Shown one piece after another: positions 22,922 to 35,149 of a DNA stretch of 64,000 bases; the stretch's first letter is position 1, and the number at the start of each line of letters is the position of its first letter. The stretch is from contig CP136061.1 in the NCBI GenBank assembly GCA_032622095.1, positions 66,655,127 through 66,719,126 on the forward strand, written 5' to 3'. This stretch comes from Siphonodentalium dalli. Taxonomy: Eukaryota > Mollusca > Scaphopoda > Gadilida > Siphonodentaliidae. A model generated the notes under the pieces. The model saw nothing but the letters and a program-made list of their open reading frames with translations. It made no database searches and was not told the origin of the DNA. Made by a program: the position numbers and the translations under genes.

Positions 22922-24457
22922 AACTAACTTATTACTCTATTTATTACACTTCTGTATCAATTTGGTTCTCCAAATAGGATTAAAACACACATAATTAATG
23001 CATGAAAGTCCCGATGTGGAGAAAGATCGATCATCGAAAATTCAGTCTAGATCAGTAAACGACGTAACGTCCACGGCGTCACGGGAATTGATATTATTCA
23101 CCATTATTATTTTTAATTAACAGCGTTTTCAATGGAAATCGCGCATAGTCTTGAGTGTAATAAAATGAAATAACAAAACGCGATTTCAATGTAGCTTCTA
23201 AGAGATACATATGACGATTTACCTTTCGTTAATTTTCCGCTATTTTATAGGCAAGCATATAATACAATCCAGTTTGGACAAATAATTCGTAAGGTGTTTC
23301 CACATTTAGCATATCTCCGAATGTGGAAATTTTGATGGACCTATACACAGAAAGCTACTTATTTTTTAAGCGAGCGCACACGAAGGAATCTATGCTATCT
23401 GATGACCACATCATGCATATTATATAACAATACAAATGTCAACAAAATTACTTTTATCATATTTGTTGAAGTGATTTTTTGGGAACAGAAAGTATACAAA
23501 CCGATTGGCAATGAAAAATTGTCTTTAAATATACCTGATGTGAACTATTGAAACAGATAAACCTATTGGCTAAGATAAATATTAGGTCATAGGTCCATAG
23601 CAAAATCCCCAGCTAACCAGGTATCTCTAATATTGTGGCCTATTTCCAGTTGATTGATCCCCGCTTGTGTGGACAAGCCTGTATACCAGATTTTGTATTC
23701 ATAGGTCTGAAGATTGCTGAATTGTGAGAAGCAATGTTACCGTTCTGAATTTAATACATATCTTAATTACATGTAGAGTATAGTAGTGTTTTTGCATCAG
23801 ATACAAATAGTTATCCGTCTAGTTAGATAACAATATCTCACTCGTATCCATCCGTGCTAAAATTAAAAGTGATTCGGTACTAAATGAGTTAATTAAAATT
23901 AAAAGTCCCTGATGCTCAGGTTGAAAAAAGTATAATATGTCAGTATTTAATATTTTTTAAACATACTATGATGTTAGCCCCTTTATCCCACAAACAATAT
24001 GGCTTGATTAAACTATGATGTAGACCCAGAAGCCACGTCGGCTGGCTCAACCAATTTCGTGGCTGGTTAGCTAGCTAAGCCGGCTCAGTCGCTGACTCAG
24101 TCGCTGTTCGTGGCTGACGAAATATGGCGGCTCAGCGTATTTTCGTTTACGAAATTGTCCTAATCCCCGGTTATGAACCCCGTTTGTTTTAGCGTTTGTG
24201 GTGAACCCATACAATCTCAGACCACATGTGCTCTTTTTGTTGTTGGGCTTTTCCAATATGGCTAAAATACACGAAAAACGGGCATGGATGTAATATGTAG
24301 TTTCCCACGTATAAGTTACATTGGCATTCAGACTGCTATATCATCACTGGCATCTGGCGATATACTATATGCATGCCCCTTTAAATGGTGAATCCGATAG
24401 TAGTCCCTAATGATAAAATAGCAACCACCAAGGGTGCTTATACCTAAGGCAGGTGAA
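22922..24457. other. No recognisable feature
   Basis: AT-rich. A small GGCTCAGTCGCTGACTCAGT echo cluster is at about 24,040-24,130. No exon-like frame. Confidence 0.4.
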
Positions 24458-24545
24458 TGACGTCATCTATTTTTTTCTAAATCCATCAGTGATTTTTCAA
24501 GATCGCGGGTTTAGATTTTTGGAGAAATTGTCACGTGACTTCCGG
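24458..24545 (+). promoter_or_regulatory. CRE, E-box and ETS motif cluster (promoter-like)
   Basis: TGACGTCA (24,458-24,465) is followed 66 bp later by CACGTG (24,532-24,537) directly joined to ACTTCCGG (24,538-24,545), an ETS core. Forty bases downstream an ATG opens a short frame (24,587) starting MEHRDENEITTYKEFPCD, which stops after 23 codons. It could be a TATA-less promoter with a first exon. No gene is confirmed. Confidence 0.3.
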
Positions 24546-25601
24546 TTAGCAACAGTGTGGAGATTGTCAAAAAAGCGGAATCGGGAATGGAGCATCGCGA
24601 TGAAAATGAAATTACAACTTACAAAGAATTCCCATGCGATTTAGGCCTATTCATTTAATTTAGACCAATTTCGTTGGTTAGCTTAATGAAAACGAAAAAT
24701 GAAGACGTCATGACACGGTTTCTAACGTCATTTTGGATTTGTAGACCAGAATACAGACAAAATTGAACAATCAATGACACGTCTTATCAAGTTGTCATGT
24801 AGTCTCCGTCGTGACCACTGCATGATGTTACATTAATTATTCTTAGCACTATGTCGCCGATAAAAGGCAAATTTGAGGCACAGCATGCTGTGTGGTTGCT
24901 CCACTACGTGTCACGTACGATTCATAGTATTTCAAACTATGTCCTATTCTCTTCTACAGGTTATGTGCATATATTTACAAATTCCAGTGATGGCTGAGAC
25001 TGAGTCGTGTCGAAATAAACAGTTTATACTTTAACCCTTTCAATACTGAACGGATTCTCCCATTCAGTTATATGAAAACATTCATTGGAATAGTCTATTC
25101 CACATTGAGAGGCCCGGGTGTTCTGATAAGATAACAACCATGCCGAGTCCTTGCGAATATATATACCAATATGGGCAATGTGGTTTAGTTCTTTGCAATT
25201 CACAGTGAAGTTGTGCTTGACATATAAGCCCACGCCCGCGGCATTTGACAATTCCGACGGCGGAGTTTTTTTAATGTGGCTGGCGTAGAGAATAATATAG
25301 CTGGCGGCAGCTTGTGGTCAATACGGCTGGCGGCGGCGTGAGATGGCGGCTTTGGACTCTACTATGATGGAACTATTTTGTGTGCGCAATCTAATTACCA
25401 TGGCTGTGCTTGGGTATACAACTTTTCACTTTTTATTCTTTCTTCGAGTTGAGCCATGTGCCAACTGAGCGTCGCATTTAATAAACAGAACATTTACACT
25501 TTTTTGTTGGATATGGTAATTATCTCATTCGTGATGACCAAACAAAAATAAATTTCCACTCGTGGCAGAGACACATCATATTTTTTTGGTCATCACTCAT
25601 G
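24546..25601. other. No gene recognised
   Basis: Contains TTAACCCTTTCAATACTGAA at 25,031, which resembles one piggyBac-type end, but no partner end is visible. A CTGGCGGCGG-type echo is at 25,260-25,350. Confidence 0.35.
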
Positions 25602-25949
25602 TATGTTCTTGTCTGTGCGACAAACATGTGTAAATGTCCCTTAGGCGGCACTTCGAGGAGGAAATATGTTGGTGCTGGCAACTAAACATTGTCCCACCTG
25701 GATGTTTCAACAATGGCACTGTATTAATTAAATGAATATAACATCTCATAATCTTATGAGAGTAGATTTCTATTACCATTGGCCATTTATATAGGCGGGC
25801 ATGATTATGATGTTATACCCCTCGGGACTTTCAATATTTGGTTTCTGCCAATTAATGTTTCTTCATATCCTGTATTAGGTGTTTATTGTATTATTTCTTA
25901 ATATACCTGTTGTATTATGTAAATGGCATAATATCTGGTTTAAAATGTG
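25602..25949 (-). repeat. Dispersed repeat T, inverted copy
   Basis: Reverse-complement partner of 17,683-18,052 with the same block order over about 350 bp, at a distance of 7.9 kb. Confidence 0.7.
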
Positions 25950-26430
25950 AAAACAAAAGTTCCAACCCAAGGGGGTGCATATACTATTACGCAAACATTG
26001 GAGTTTGGTCTGGTTAAAATGTTATTAATGCGAAAACTACTTTTTTATTAATGGTATAAAAATACACAAAATAATTCCACTCAACGCTAATAATGGTCAG
26101 AAATGGCCGACAGCTGGAACCAGAAGAAGAGGGTGCAGCTTAACGTTCAAGGAGACACTCTAGCCACGCGGTTTCTAACATGTACAATCACAGCTTACAT
26201 AATTCTACAATCGTTTTTATAAGCGTCTGACCACAGGGACATGTAACGCGCTCCGCTGTCCGCCCCCTTTGCGCTGCCCATATACCCCGCTCTATATACG
26301 CGCCTACATGCTTAACGTTAATGGTAGTATAATAGAGACAATGGGAACTGTAGTTATTCCCCGTTTTATCATCGCTCGGGAATCGGACAAATTTAGCCCA
26401 TTTACCCCGAGTAATGCTATCGATATAGCC

Positions 26431-27381
26431 CACAGGGGCTTTTAACGCGCTCCGCAGTCCGCACCCCTTTTGCCCTGCCCATATATACGCCGCTTCAATA
26501 TACGCGCCTGCTTCACGTTAATGGTAGTATTATAGAGACAAGGGGAACCTTAGAAATTCACATTTTTACCATCGCTCGGCAATCGGACAAATTGAGCCCA
26601 TTCACCCCAGTAATGCTAACGATATAGCCACGGATGTATCGGCGAATAATTCATCTTTCAATCATTACCACAAACTCCCATCAGAACCATTCATATACAA
26701 AGCATTTGATAAATTTTTAACCACCGAATATTGTCTCCGGAGAGCGTACATTTCCAGTTTGATCCGTCTAAAAAAACAATGGACGATATGTTCCTCTAAA
26801 TTCACACCGCACGGCTTACTATAATAAAAAATCGGTCAAACGATCAACTAAACATCTAGCGCTCAGGGAATTCTGGTCGGCTAATAATTTATTTACTCAT
26901 ACAAATCAACACATCGTCAGTAAACAATTTCTATAGAGGAGATATCTATCGATAATTCCAACTTTACAATTTTTTTTTTTACGATTCACGCAGCTCCCCA
27001 TTTTAATATTCATTACGACCTGACCTTTCCATGACTGCCATAGTAGAAACAGCCAATCACCGCTCTGTATTAGAATCGAGGTCAGGTCGTAATGTATATT
27101 AAAATGAGGATTTATCAAATGCTATGTATATGAATGGTTCTGATGGGAGTTTGTGGTATTGAATTCTTCGCCGATACATCCGTGGCTATATCGTACGCAT
27201 TACTGGTGTGAATGGGACAAATTTGTCCGATTTCCGAGCGATGGTAAATAGGTGAATTTCTAAGGCTCCCCTTGTCTCTATAATACTACCATTAACGTGA
27301 AGCAGGCGCGTATATAGAAGCGGCGTATATGGGCAGCGCAAAGTGGGGGGGGGGCAGCGGAGCGCGTTACAGGCCCCTGTG
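26431..27381. mobile_element. Second copy of the same foldback family, inserted in the left arm
   Basis: It begins CACAGGGGCTTTTAACGCGC, ends GCGCGTTACAGGCCCCTGTG, and is flanked by an exact 8-bp duplication ATATAGCC (26,423-26,430; 27,382-27,389). That duplicated octamer is part of the host arm, where GATATAGCCACGGATG is interrupted. The 951-bp copy is a diverged, shorter version of the host, again symmetrical about its centre near 27,030. It is a self-insertion within a family. Confidence 0.8.
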
Positions 27382-28343
27382 ATATAGCCACGGATGTGTC
27401 GGCGAGGGATTCATCTTTCGATCAATACCACAAGCTCCCCTCAGAACCATTTATATCCATAGCATTTGATAGTTGTTTTACCACCGAATATTGTCTCCCC
27501 AGAGCGTAATATTCTAGATTGATCCCACTCAGGAGCAATGGCTGATATGTTCCTCTGAATTCACCCCCATACAGATTACTATAATTAAAAATCGGTCAAA
27601 CGATCAACTAAACATCTAGAGCTCAGTGATTTCTTGTCGGCTAATAATTTATTTGCTCATACAAATCAAACACATCGTCAGTTAACAATTTTTATAGAGG
27701 CGAAATCTGTCGATAATTCTAATTTTGTTTTCATTATTTTCACGCAGCTCCTCGTTTTAATATTCATTACGACCTGACCTCGATTATAATACTGAGCGGT
27801 GATTGGCTGTTTCTACTATGGCAGGCGTGGAAAGGTCAGGTCGTAATGAATATTAATATGAGGAGCTGTGTGAATCGTAAAAATATAATGAAAAAAAATT
27901 AGAATTATCGACAGATTTCGCCTCTATAAAAATTGTTTACTGACGATGTGTTGATTTATATAAGTAAACAAATTATTAGCCGACAAGAAATCATTGAGCT
28001 CTAGATGGTTAGTTGATCGTTTGACCGATTTTTAATTATAGTATAAGCTGTATGGGGGGGGGGTGAATTCAGAGGAACATATCGGCCATTGCTCCTGAGT
28101 TGGATCAATCTGGAAATTTACGCTCTGCGGAGACAATATTCGGTGGTAAAACAATTATAAAATGCTATGGATATAAATGGTACTCAGGGGAGCTTGTGGT
28201 ATTGATTGAAAGATGAATCCTTCGCCGACACATCCGTGGCTATATCGATAGCAGTACTCGGGGTAAATGGGCTAAATTTGTCCGATTCCCGAGCGATGGT
28301 AAAACGGGGAATATCTACAGTTCCCATTGTCTCTATTATACTA

Positions 28344-29221
28344 CACCCTAAATCTAGTTGGATAAGAAGTTATCCAACAGTCAATCAACCGTTGTATGCC
28401 CACAGCACCTATCTACGTTGTGTGAAAAGTTGCATGACAATTTTGTTGGATACACTTTTTACACAACGTTGCATATATATTTACTGCCAACGGTTGTATG
28501 TTAATTATACAACGTGTTGGATGAAATTCCACACAACACTCAATCAACGTTAATTGCCCACAGCAGATATCTACGTTTATTGAACTGTTGGGTGTTGGGT
28601 AGAGTTGGATGACATTTGTTGATTGGAAAGTTTACCCAACGTTGATTGGAAAGTAAAACGGGGCAAGACGTCGTGGATAGCTTTGCCGGTATAGTATACC
28701 TTTGTTATAATTATTCTTTGTACGATACACTGATTATGTAGGCTTTATGTGTTGAGTGTATGAATGTACTACTTTAGTCAAATTAGTGCCGTCAGCAGTT
28801 GTGCAAATTTGTAAACTTCAAAATTTGGCAAATATAAATAAATATACACTCAATACAAAAAGCCTACACAATCAGTATATCGTACAAAGAATAATTATAG
28901 CAAAGGTATACTATACCGGCAAAGCTATACACGACGTCTTGTTCCATTTTCCAGTCGCTCAGGAGTTTTTTCACGCAGTCGTCCATCTTGTCTTGAAATA
29001 TTTGGAGCTAAAAACACGCATGCTCGCCCGCACCGGAAACGCGCTGCTATTGGATGACCCGGTCACCTGGCGGTTTTAGCCAATGTGGTATGAAAGTAAT
29101 ACTGCAGAAGACAGTTCACGCAATCAGTTGAGTACATCGTACTAAACTGTTGGATAATAAGTACACAACAAATTCGCACCCTCGATTTGTATACAACGTT
29201 CATCCAACTAGATTTAGGGTG
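28344..29221. mobile_element. TA-target TIR element inserted in the right arm (878 bp)
   Basis: Perfect 20-bp ends, CACCCTAAATCTAGTTGGAT and complement, sit between duplicated TA dinucleotides. Restoring the host gives TATACTACCATTAACG, which matches the other arm. The left subterminal region is full of CAACGTTG, GTTGTATG and TTGGAT-like motifs in both orientations. An inner palindrome occupies 28,661-28,945. No transposase. Confidence 0.8.
28661..28945. mobile_element. Palindrome nested in the TA element
   Basis: Arms of about 100 bp: GGCAAGACGTCGTG, AGCTTTGCCGGTATAGTATA, CAATCAGT/ACTGATT-type and ATACACTCAA with complements. A loop of about 75 bp separates them. It is probably a fourth-level MITE insertion or the element's own core. 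Confidence 0.65.
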
Positions 29222-29325
29222 TACCATTAACGTGAAGCAGGCGCCTATATAGAAGCGGTGTATATGGGCAGCGCAAAGGGGGGGGGGGGCCGGGCGGACA
29301 GCGGAGCGCGTTACAGGCCCCTGTG

Positions 29326-29664
29326 GTCTGACATGTGCGTATACGACATTCTCTATTTGTAGACTTCATGCAGTTGTATAATTCTATTTTATAAAGTTTT
29401 GCTAACTCTTTGATTGTGCATAAATGCATTGTTGATCAACACCTCTTTTAATGTTATATGAAACACTCCGATATGGTGATCAAATAGAAATTGAGAATAA
29501 TTCGCTCAAAGTAGTTATTTTTACGAATATCAATCCAAATCGACAACACACACCGTAACTCTTACAAGTTTATTAAATACAATGACTCTCGATGGCGAAA
29601 TCAGTTGTGTTAGTTTATCGCCCATAGTTGCGTCCTGAATCGAGATGTTAATATATATACAACT
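29326..29664. other. No recognisable feature
   Basis: Flanking DNA between two repeat blocks. Confidence 0.4.
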
Positions 29665-30560
29665 AGAAGGGTTACCCGGCGTTGCCCAGGTTAAAGTGAT
29701 GTGAAACCCTCTGCATACTGTGGATATATGGCGGAAATAGAGGATACTCTTGTTCAAAGCGTTACCCATATTTTCATAAATTATATATCCAAATAGCATC
29801 ACAAAACATGATTCTTACACACGAAATATAAGTAGTAGCTCACCTTGTCGGATCGGAGCCATTGTCATGTTTATCGCGATTAATCCGTCCCACCAATAAA
29901 GAGCTATTTATTTATTTACAACTGCGTATACTTCAGACGTTATAACATGGAGATGTATCAATCAATCTAGTGGGTTTGACTAATATTTTGAGGACACCTG
30001 GTTATCAAATTTCCATGAAGATACAGATATTTTAAAGAAATATCCAGGTGCTCCTCTGTCCATGGTGCTATATACTGGCTAATTATTCTCAGTTTTAAAG
30101 AAATGTTGCTATGCATCTATATCAGCTGCATGTGCCCGACTCAGATCGAGATTTTGAGTTGTTTATGTTAGGCGATGAGTCTGTTCTAAAACATGAATAT
30201 ATCTTCTGTATATTGGGCATATATAACCTTGTCAGATGTCAGTATTGGAGGATCCTGAAAAGTTATGTTCCACTGACTCCGTTTTCTTTTATCTCAGAAG
30301 AAATTATATTTGACTGCACACTGTGATCAATATGGTTGAACAGGCCTTCTATATATTTATTTCCAAATCTCTTGTAACTTTTGTATGGAAACTATATTGA
30401 ATGGGCAGACTCAATTGTGTTATAATATTAACATGTTACTAATATTTTAACATGTACCATTCTCTTCCTCGTAAAAAGTTACCACTTTAGAATGCCTTGG
30501 TGCCATCTCGATTGTATCCCGTGAAGTTATATATAAAACACATACAGACAGACATATATT
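29665..30560 (+). repeat. ACTAG-type interspersed repeat, first copy
   Basis: Starts ACTAGAAGGGTTACCCGGCG TTGCCCAGG, the CCCGGCGTTGCCC-type start found in many invertebrate repeats. It ends GTGAAGTTATATATAAAACA CATACAGACAGACATA, matching the end at about 32,805-32,855. Confidence 0.55.
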
Positions 30561-32855
30561 TCCATATATATTTAGGCATCAAATGTGACGTTTTAACACG
30601 CACGATTTGATTCCTCGTATCATTTGAGAAGAACGTGTATGAATTTGATGTTAATTTGCACTAAACAATTCTATCAGTTTTGGCAATCCGCCCGTCCCTA
30701 TTCAGGACTCAAGTGGCACCACATTTGACATTATTAAACCCCAAACTTACGACTCATTATAGAGATGAATATATAAAAAAAAAATTAACATTGGCGAGTA
30801 TACAAATTCGTATCAATTTAGGAACCCCATATCTCTCACTGAAATGGCACAAATTTGGCGTATTTAAACCACACGATTAGATTCCTCGAATCAAGGAGAA
30901 GAATATGTATCAGTCTGGTGGAAATCGGCACTAAACAAAATTTATTGTTTATCAATTGTTGTGTCTCTCTCACCCTGTCTCGAATGGCACCACTTTTGAC
31001 ATCTATAAACTACACAATTAGACTCCTGATACCATGGAGATGATTATTTATAAGTTTAGTGCTGATCGGCGACTAAAACATTTTTTTTTATCAAATTTAG
31101 TGCCCACCCCACACCACCTCTCACACAAACAGCACCAATATATCGTCTTTAAATCACATGATTTGATTTTTCATATCATGGATAAGAATGTTTATCAATT
31201 TGGTGAAAATTGGCACTAAAATTATTGTGTATGAATTCTGGTGCCCCTCTCATTTTCAGTGCACACTGTGTCGACTGACGCCAATTTTAACAGCTTTAAG
31301 CCACACCATTAGACTTATCATACGATGTGGAGGATTTAAAAAAAAGTTTGGTAGCAATGGGTGACTAAAACAATTCTTAACAATGTTAGTGCCCCCCCCC
31401 CCACATTCTCACATCCAAACGACACCAATTTGGCGTCTTTAAATCACACAATTAGATTCCTTGTTTCATGGGGAAGAATGTGTATCAATTTGGTGGAAAT
31501 CGGCGCTAAAATTATTTGTGGATGATTTTGTAAAAGTTTTTAAATAAAATTGCGAGTATACAAATCCGTATACAATTTAGGGCCCCCTTATCTCTCAACC
31601 AAACCGGCAATAATTTAGCGAATCTAAACCAAACGATTTGATTTCTCGTATCACGGAGAATATATATCAATCTGGTGGAAATCGGCGCTAAACATATTGT
31701 TCACCTTTTTTGTGTTCCTCTCACCCTCTATGCATCCTGACTCGAATGGCCCTTCTGTGACAGTTTGCGACATCCTTAAACCACCCACTTAGACTCCTCA
31801 TATCATGGAGATGATTATTGATAATCGGCGACTAAACCAGTGTTGATCAAATTTAGTGCTCACTAACCCCCAACTGTCACACAAACAGCACCACATGGCG
31901 TCTTTAAATCACACGATCAGACTCCTCGTATTATGGATAAGAGTGCGTATCACTTTGGTGGAAATTGTCGCTAAACTTATTGCGTATCAATCTTGGTGCC
32001 CCTCTGCCTTTCCCTGACTCGAATTATGCCACTTTTGACGGATTTAAGCCGCACCATACCATGGGGATGCTAAGTATAGATGTGGTGGCGACTAAACCCA
32101 TTCAAATTGAGTGCCCCTTCCACAAACTTTCAACCAAATGACAGCCATGTGGAGTCTTTAAATCGCCCAATTAGATTCCTTTTATCATGAAAAAAGAATA
32201 TACATCAATTTGGTGGAAATCGGCGCTAAAATTAGTTTTATCAATATTGGTGGCCCTCTCCCCTTCCGTGTATCCCTGACGCGAATGGCGCCACGTTTGA
32301 CATATTTAAACAGCACCATTAGATTCCCCATATCATGGCAATGATTATATAAAAGTTTAGTGGCAATCGGCGGCAAATTGTTTTTTGCCCCTCCCTGTTC
32401 TGCCCCTGACAACGGCGTCACTTTAGAAAATTCTAAGCCGCACCATTATCTTTTTCGCAAAACGTTACCCCAAGTAGACCCGTTTGGTGCCATCTAGATG
32501 GTCCCTCGGCGCTAAACTTAGTTTATCAATTTTGGTGCCCCTCTCCCCTTCTATGCATCCCTGACTCGAACGGCGCCACTTTTGACATATTTAAACCATA
32601 CCATCAGATTCCTTATATCATGAGGATGATTATATATAAGTTTCGTGGCAATCGGCGACATTTTTTCCCCTGCCCCTCCCCATTTTTTGCCCCTGACAAC
32701 AACCGCGTAACTTTAGAAAATTCTAACCAGCACCATTATCTTTCTCGTGAAAAGTTACCCCTAGTAGACCCCTTTAGTGCCATATAGATGGTCCCCTGTG
32801 AATTTCTATAGAACACAGACAGACAGACATTCGCAAATATAGATATAGATAGACA
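30561..32855 (+). repeat. Degenerate two-module tandem array (dimer ~285 bp)
   Basis: Two ~140-bp modules alternate. One carries TTTGGTGGAAATCGGCGCTAAA (anchors near 30,912; 31,195; 31,483; 31,666; 31,952; 32,205). The other carries GTTTAGTGGCAATCGGCGACTAAA-like sequence (near 31,058; 31,347; 32,082; 32,355; 32,640). Dimer spacing is 253-289 bp. Both modules share TTTAAACCACACCATTAGA-like blocks. The array closes with ACAGACAGACAGACATTCGC. No protein frame is kept. Confidence 0.65.
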
Positions 32856-33231
32856 ATTCGGCGTAGTTCAATCGATGTATTTTATGGAGTGGCATGGTCA
32901 ATTTCTTCGAAATATTTGGCGATGTTATTAGAATTATACACCCCCCAGGTTGGCATAGAGACTGAGTACTAACTGATCAATTTCACGCACCCGAACAATT
33001 CCTTAATATGTCTTTAATAATTCGGCATGGTAAATGCATCCGGAAATTAGCTGAATATGTAGGTAATTATTTGTTTATTGGAACCCATGTTAGTTACACT
33101 GGATATTTATTGGAAAGTTAAACGGATTAAACATGGATCATTCGAGCTTCCGAATTTTATCTCCGTAATGTGGAAGGAGGTATAAGATAGGTTGATAAAT
33201 ACACGAAATATTGATATTCCGGCTTCGCTTC
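32856..33231. other. No recognisable feature
   Basis: AT-rich DNA between the array and repeat R. Confidence 0.4.
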
Positions 33232-33515
33232 TGGGGTCACAGCCATTTTCCAGCTGTTTTAAGTTTTTCGAACAAAACTGAAACAAGCGCTCTTTATTGA
33301 TACCATAGCAATGCCGTACATGTGGCTGCGGTTTGTTTGGGAGCCAAGCACCGTGTTCAAAGATGTATTTGTATTACTTCAATGCGTCTGTCTGCGACAT
33401 ATAGTGCCCGTAGAAAGGTACTTCAAGTATTTATCAACCTATTTCGATACAGGAAAAATTCAAAAGCGAATATTATTTTGTGTATTTTTGGAGCGAAAAC
33501 CGCCATGACATTTAC
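33232..33515 (+). repeat. Dispersed repeat R, copy 2
   Basis: CAGCCATTTTCCAGCTGTTT, AACAAGCGCTCTTTATTGAT, CAAGCACCGTGTTCAAAG, GCCCGTAGAAAGGTACTTCA and GCGAATATTATTTTGTGTAT in the same order as 7,170-7,470. Confidence 0.65.
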
Positions 33516-33657
33516 CAATAATGTAAAACATAAAGCGCCGACAAACACGTGCTGGATTCAATCAAGACATACAACGCTATGAGATTTTGTGCCAATAATA
33601 TATTGTCCTAAAATGTTTCGGAAACTCTCGCTTTAGTGTGTATAAATATATACATAC

Positions 33658-33697
33658 CTACTGAAAGGAGTGCAATCGCCAACAGTCCTATCGACAT
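33658..33697 (-). CDS. Signal-peptide first exon, paralogue of the Cys-loop receptor first exons
   Basis: On the - strand an ATG at 33,697 opens MSIGLLAIALLSV and reaches a TAG|GTATGT splice donor in phase 1. It is homologous to the first exons at 38-42 kb: the DNA TCGATAGGACTGTTGGC matches TCGATAGGATTGTTGGC of the 41,924 exon. The donor GTATGT and the phase are the same. The MELST start is absent and the ATG lies directly before the shared part. It points left, away from the + strand cluster. I see no second exon within the next several kilobases, so it may belong to another gene copy or be a relic. Confidence 0.45.
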
Positions 33698-33904
33698 CTT
33701 GTCTAACCGTATACTGCTAAACTGCATGTGATAATCGAAATAAGTATTTGTCGACCAGTTTTGATAAGCTGAACGTGATAAAAGCATAGCTTAAAATGGA
33801 ATACTGAATACTGCACTATGCATGCTGTAAGCATTAACAATAGCCATGGTAATAGATGCACTTACCGTTTTTTTAATCACTGCATCCTTATATAATGATG
33901 AATG

Positions 33905-34808
33905 TACGCACGCTAGAAAATGTGAAAATCCCCTGGCTAGAATTTGTAAATACTGAACTGAATAAACTGGGCATGTCATATACGTGGAGAAACCAAGAGT
34001 TAGTACCACAAAAATGTTTGCCAAAGCCATAAAAACCAGAACTATGGACATCTATATATCAGACTGGCGAGCATCTATGGAACAATCAAATAAATACGCA
34101 TTTTATAGATGCATAAAGCCAAACTTCGACAGACCACGATACCTATCTCTCGATGATAACAATATCGTCCTGCCACTACTGAGATTCAGAACCAGAAACC
34201 ATCGACTTCCGGTGGAAACTGGATCTTGGACAAACACCCCATACTCAGAACGAAGAAGCACTCTTTGTATGGAGGTACTCGGCGATGAATACCACCTTGT
34301 TATGAACTGCCCTCGGTTAACTGCCTCAGAACGAAATATTTGAAAGCCTACTATCGCAACCGACCGAACATAATTAAATTGCATGACCTCTTCGATACAA
34401 ATAACAGAAAGATCACAGTAAATTTTAAATCTATCAATATATCTAAAAAAAAGGCCCAAACACTAATGATCCACTCCTGAGGCTCATTGAAAAATGCCCG
34501 CCCTCATACACCATATGTACAGAGAATCGTCCCACATACAACATATACCCCCAGTAATTATAAGATAGCATTATCACACACATATTTATATGAAAGTCCA
34601 CATACACATATACGGATACACCACCCCTGGATGATATTCATATTTATATTGATAAATACTTTCTTCTGTGCATTCCCCATATTTGATATGTATTTGATAT
34701 GTATTTATAGTATTCTTTAATTGTAAATGGGGACAATAGTACTCATAAATGTCAAATTAGACGATGAGTTTACAATAATAAATTGAATTGAATTGAATTG
34801 AATTGTTT
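33905..34808 (+). mobile_element. LINE 3' end (same group as 58.2 kb), 5'-truncated and frameshifted
   Basis: An open frame runs from about 33,914: IPWLEFVNTELNKLGM ... IYISDW, then PLLRFRTRNHRLPVETGSW, then a C...DEYHLVMNC zinc-finger end. A -1/+1 shift near 34,335 brings in YLKAYYRNRPNIIKLHDLF and a stop at about 34,480. The 3' UTR ends in AATAAATTGAATTGAATTG, a short pentamer tail typical of some LINEs. LRFRTRNHRLPVE parallels SKFRTSNHKLPIE at 59.46 kb. About 85% of the element is missing. Confidence 0.75.
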
Positions 34809-35149
34809 CAGCTTTGATAACGGTTGCTTTAATCAAGTCTTGCCATTGCATGCTGTGTCTAATTAATTAAATTTTGTATTCACTCTCCTGTGTCAAAAGT
34901 TTGACTAGTCGTTGAGGTAAACAATAACATAACATGCACCATATAATTATGTGTTGAAACAGCGTTTTGTTCTCACGATGATCTTAAATTGTATCAAGTT
35001 GGGGGAACTTGTTAACGACAATGTATAAATCGTCTTCTCAATGAATATATAGCGTCACAATTCATATATAATGGTATTCGTCGCCAACTATATATCTCCG
35101 CTGCACCAGTGACAGAATTGTGTGTTTCCAGAATTCGTTACATGTACAT
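34809..35149. other. No recognisable feature
   Basis: AT-rich DNA without a supported feature. Confidence 0.4.

Larger units (their letters stand above)
26232..29325. mobile_element. Giant foldback transposon with two nested insertions
   Basis: The ends are CACAGGGACATGTAACGCGC and the complement of GCGCGTTACAGGCCCCTGTG, flanked by a 7-bp direct repeat GTCTGAC (26,225-26,231 and 29,326-29,332). After removal of the two insertions (26,431-27,389 and 28,344-29,223) the host is about 1.25 kb. It consists of two inverted arms of roughly 600 bp meeting near 27,780-27,840, where CATTACGACCTGACC and its complement enclose a short unique loop. No transposase. Long arms and 7-9-bp duplications recall foldback, MULE or hAT derivatives. 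Confidence 0.75.

Noticed and set aside
25031-25050. Third piggyBac-like element
   Set aside because: One TTAACCCTTTCA end without a matching opposite end nearby.
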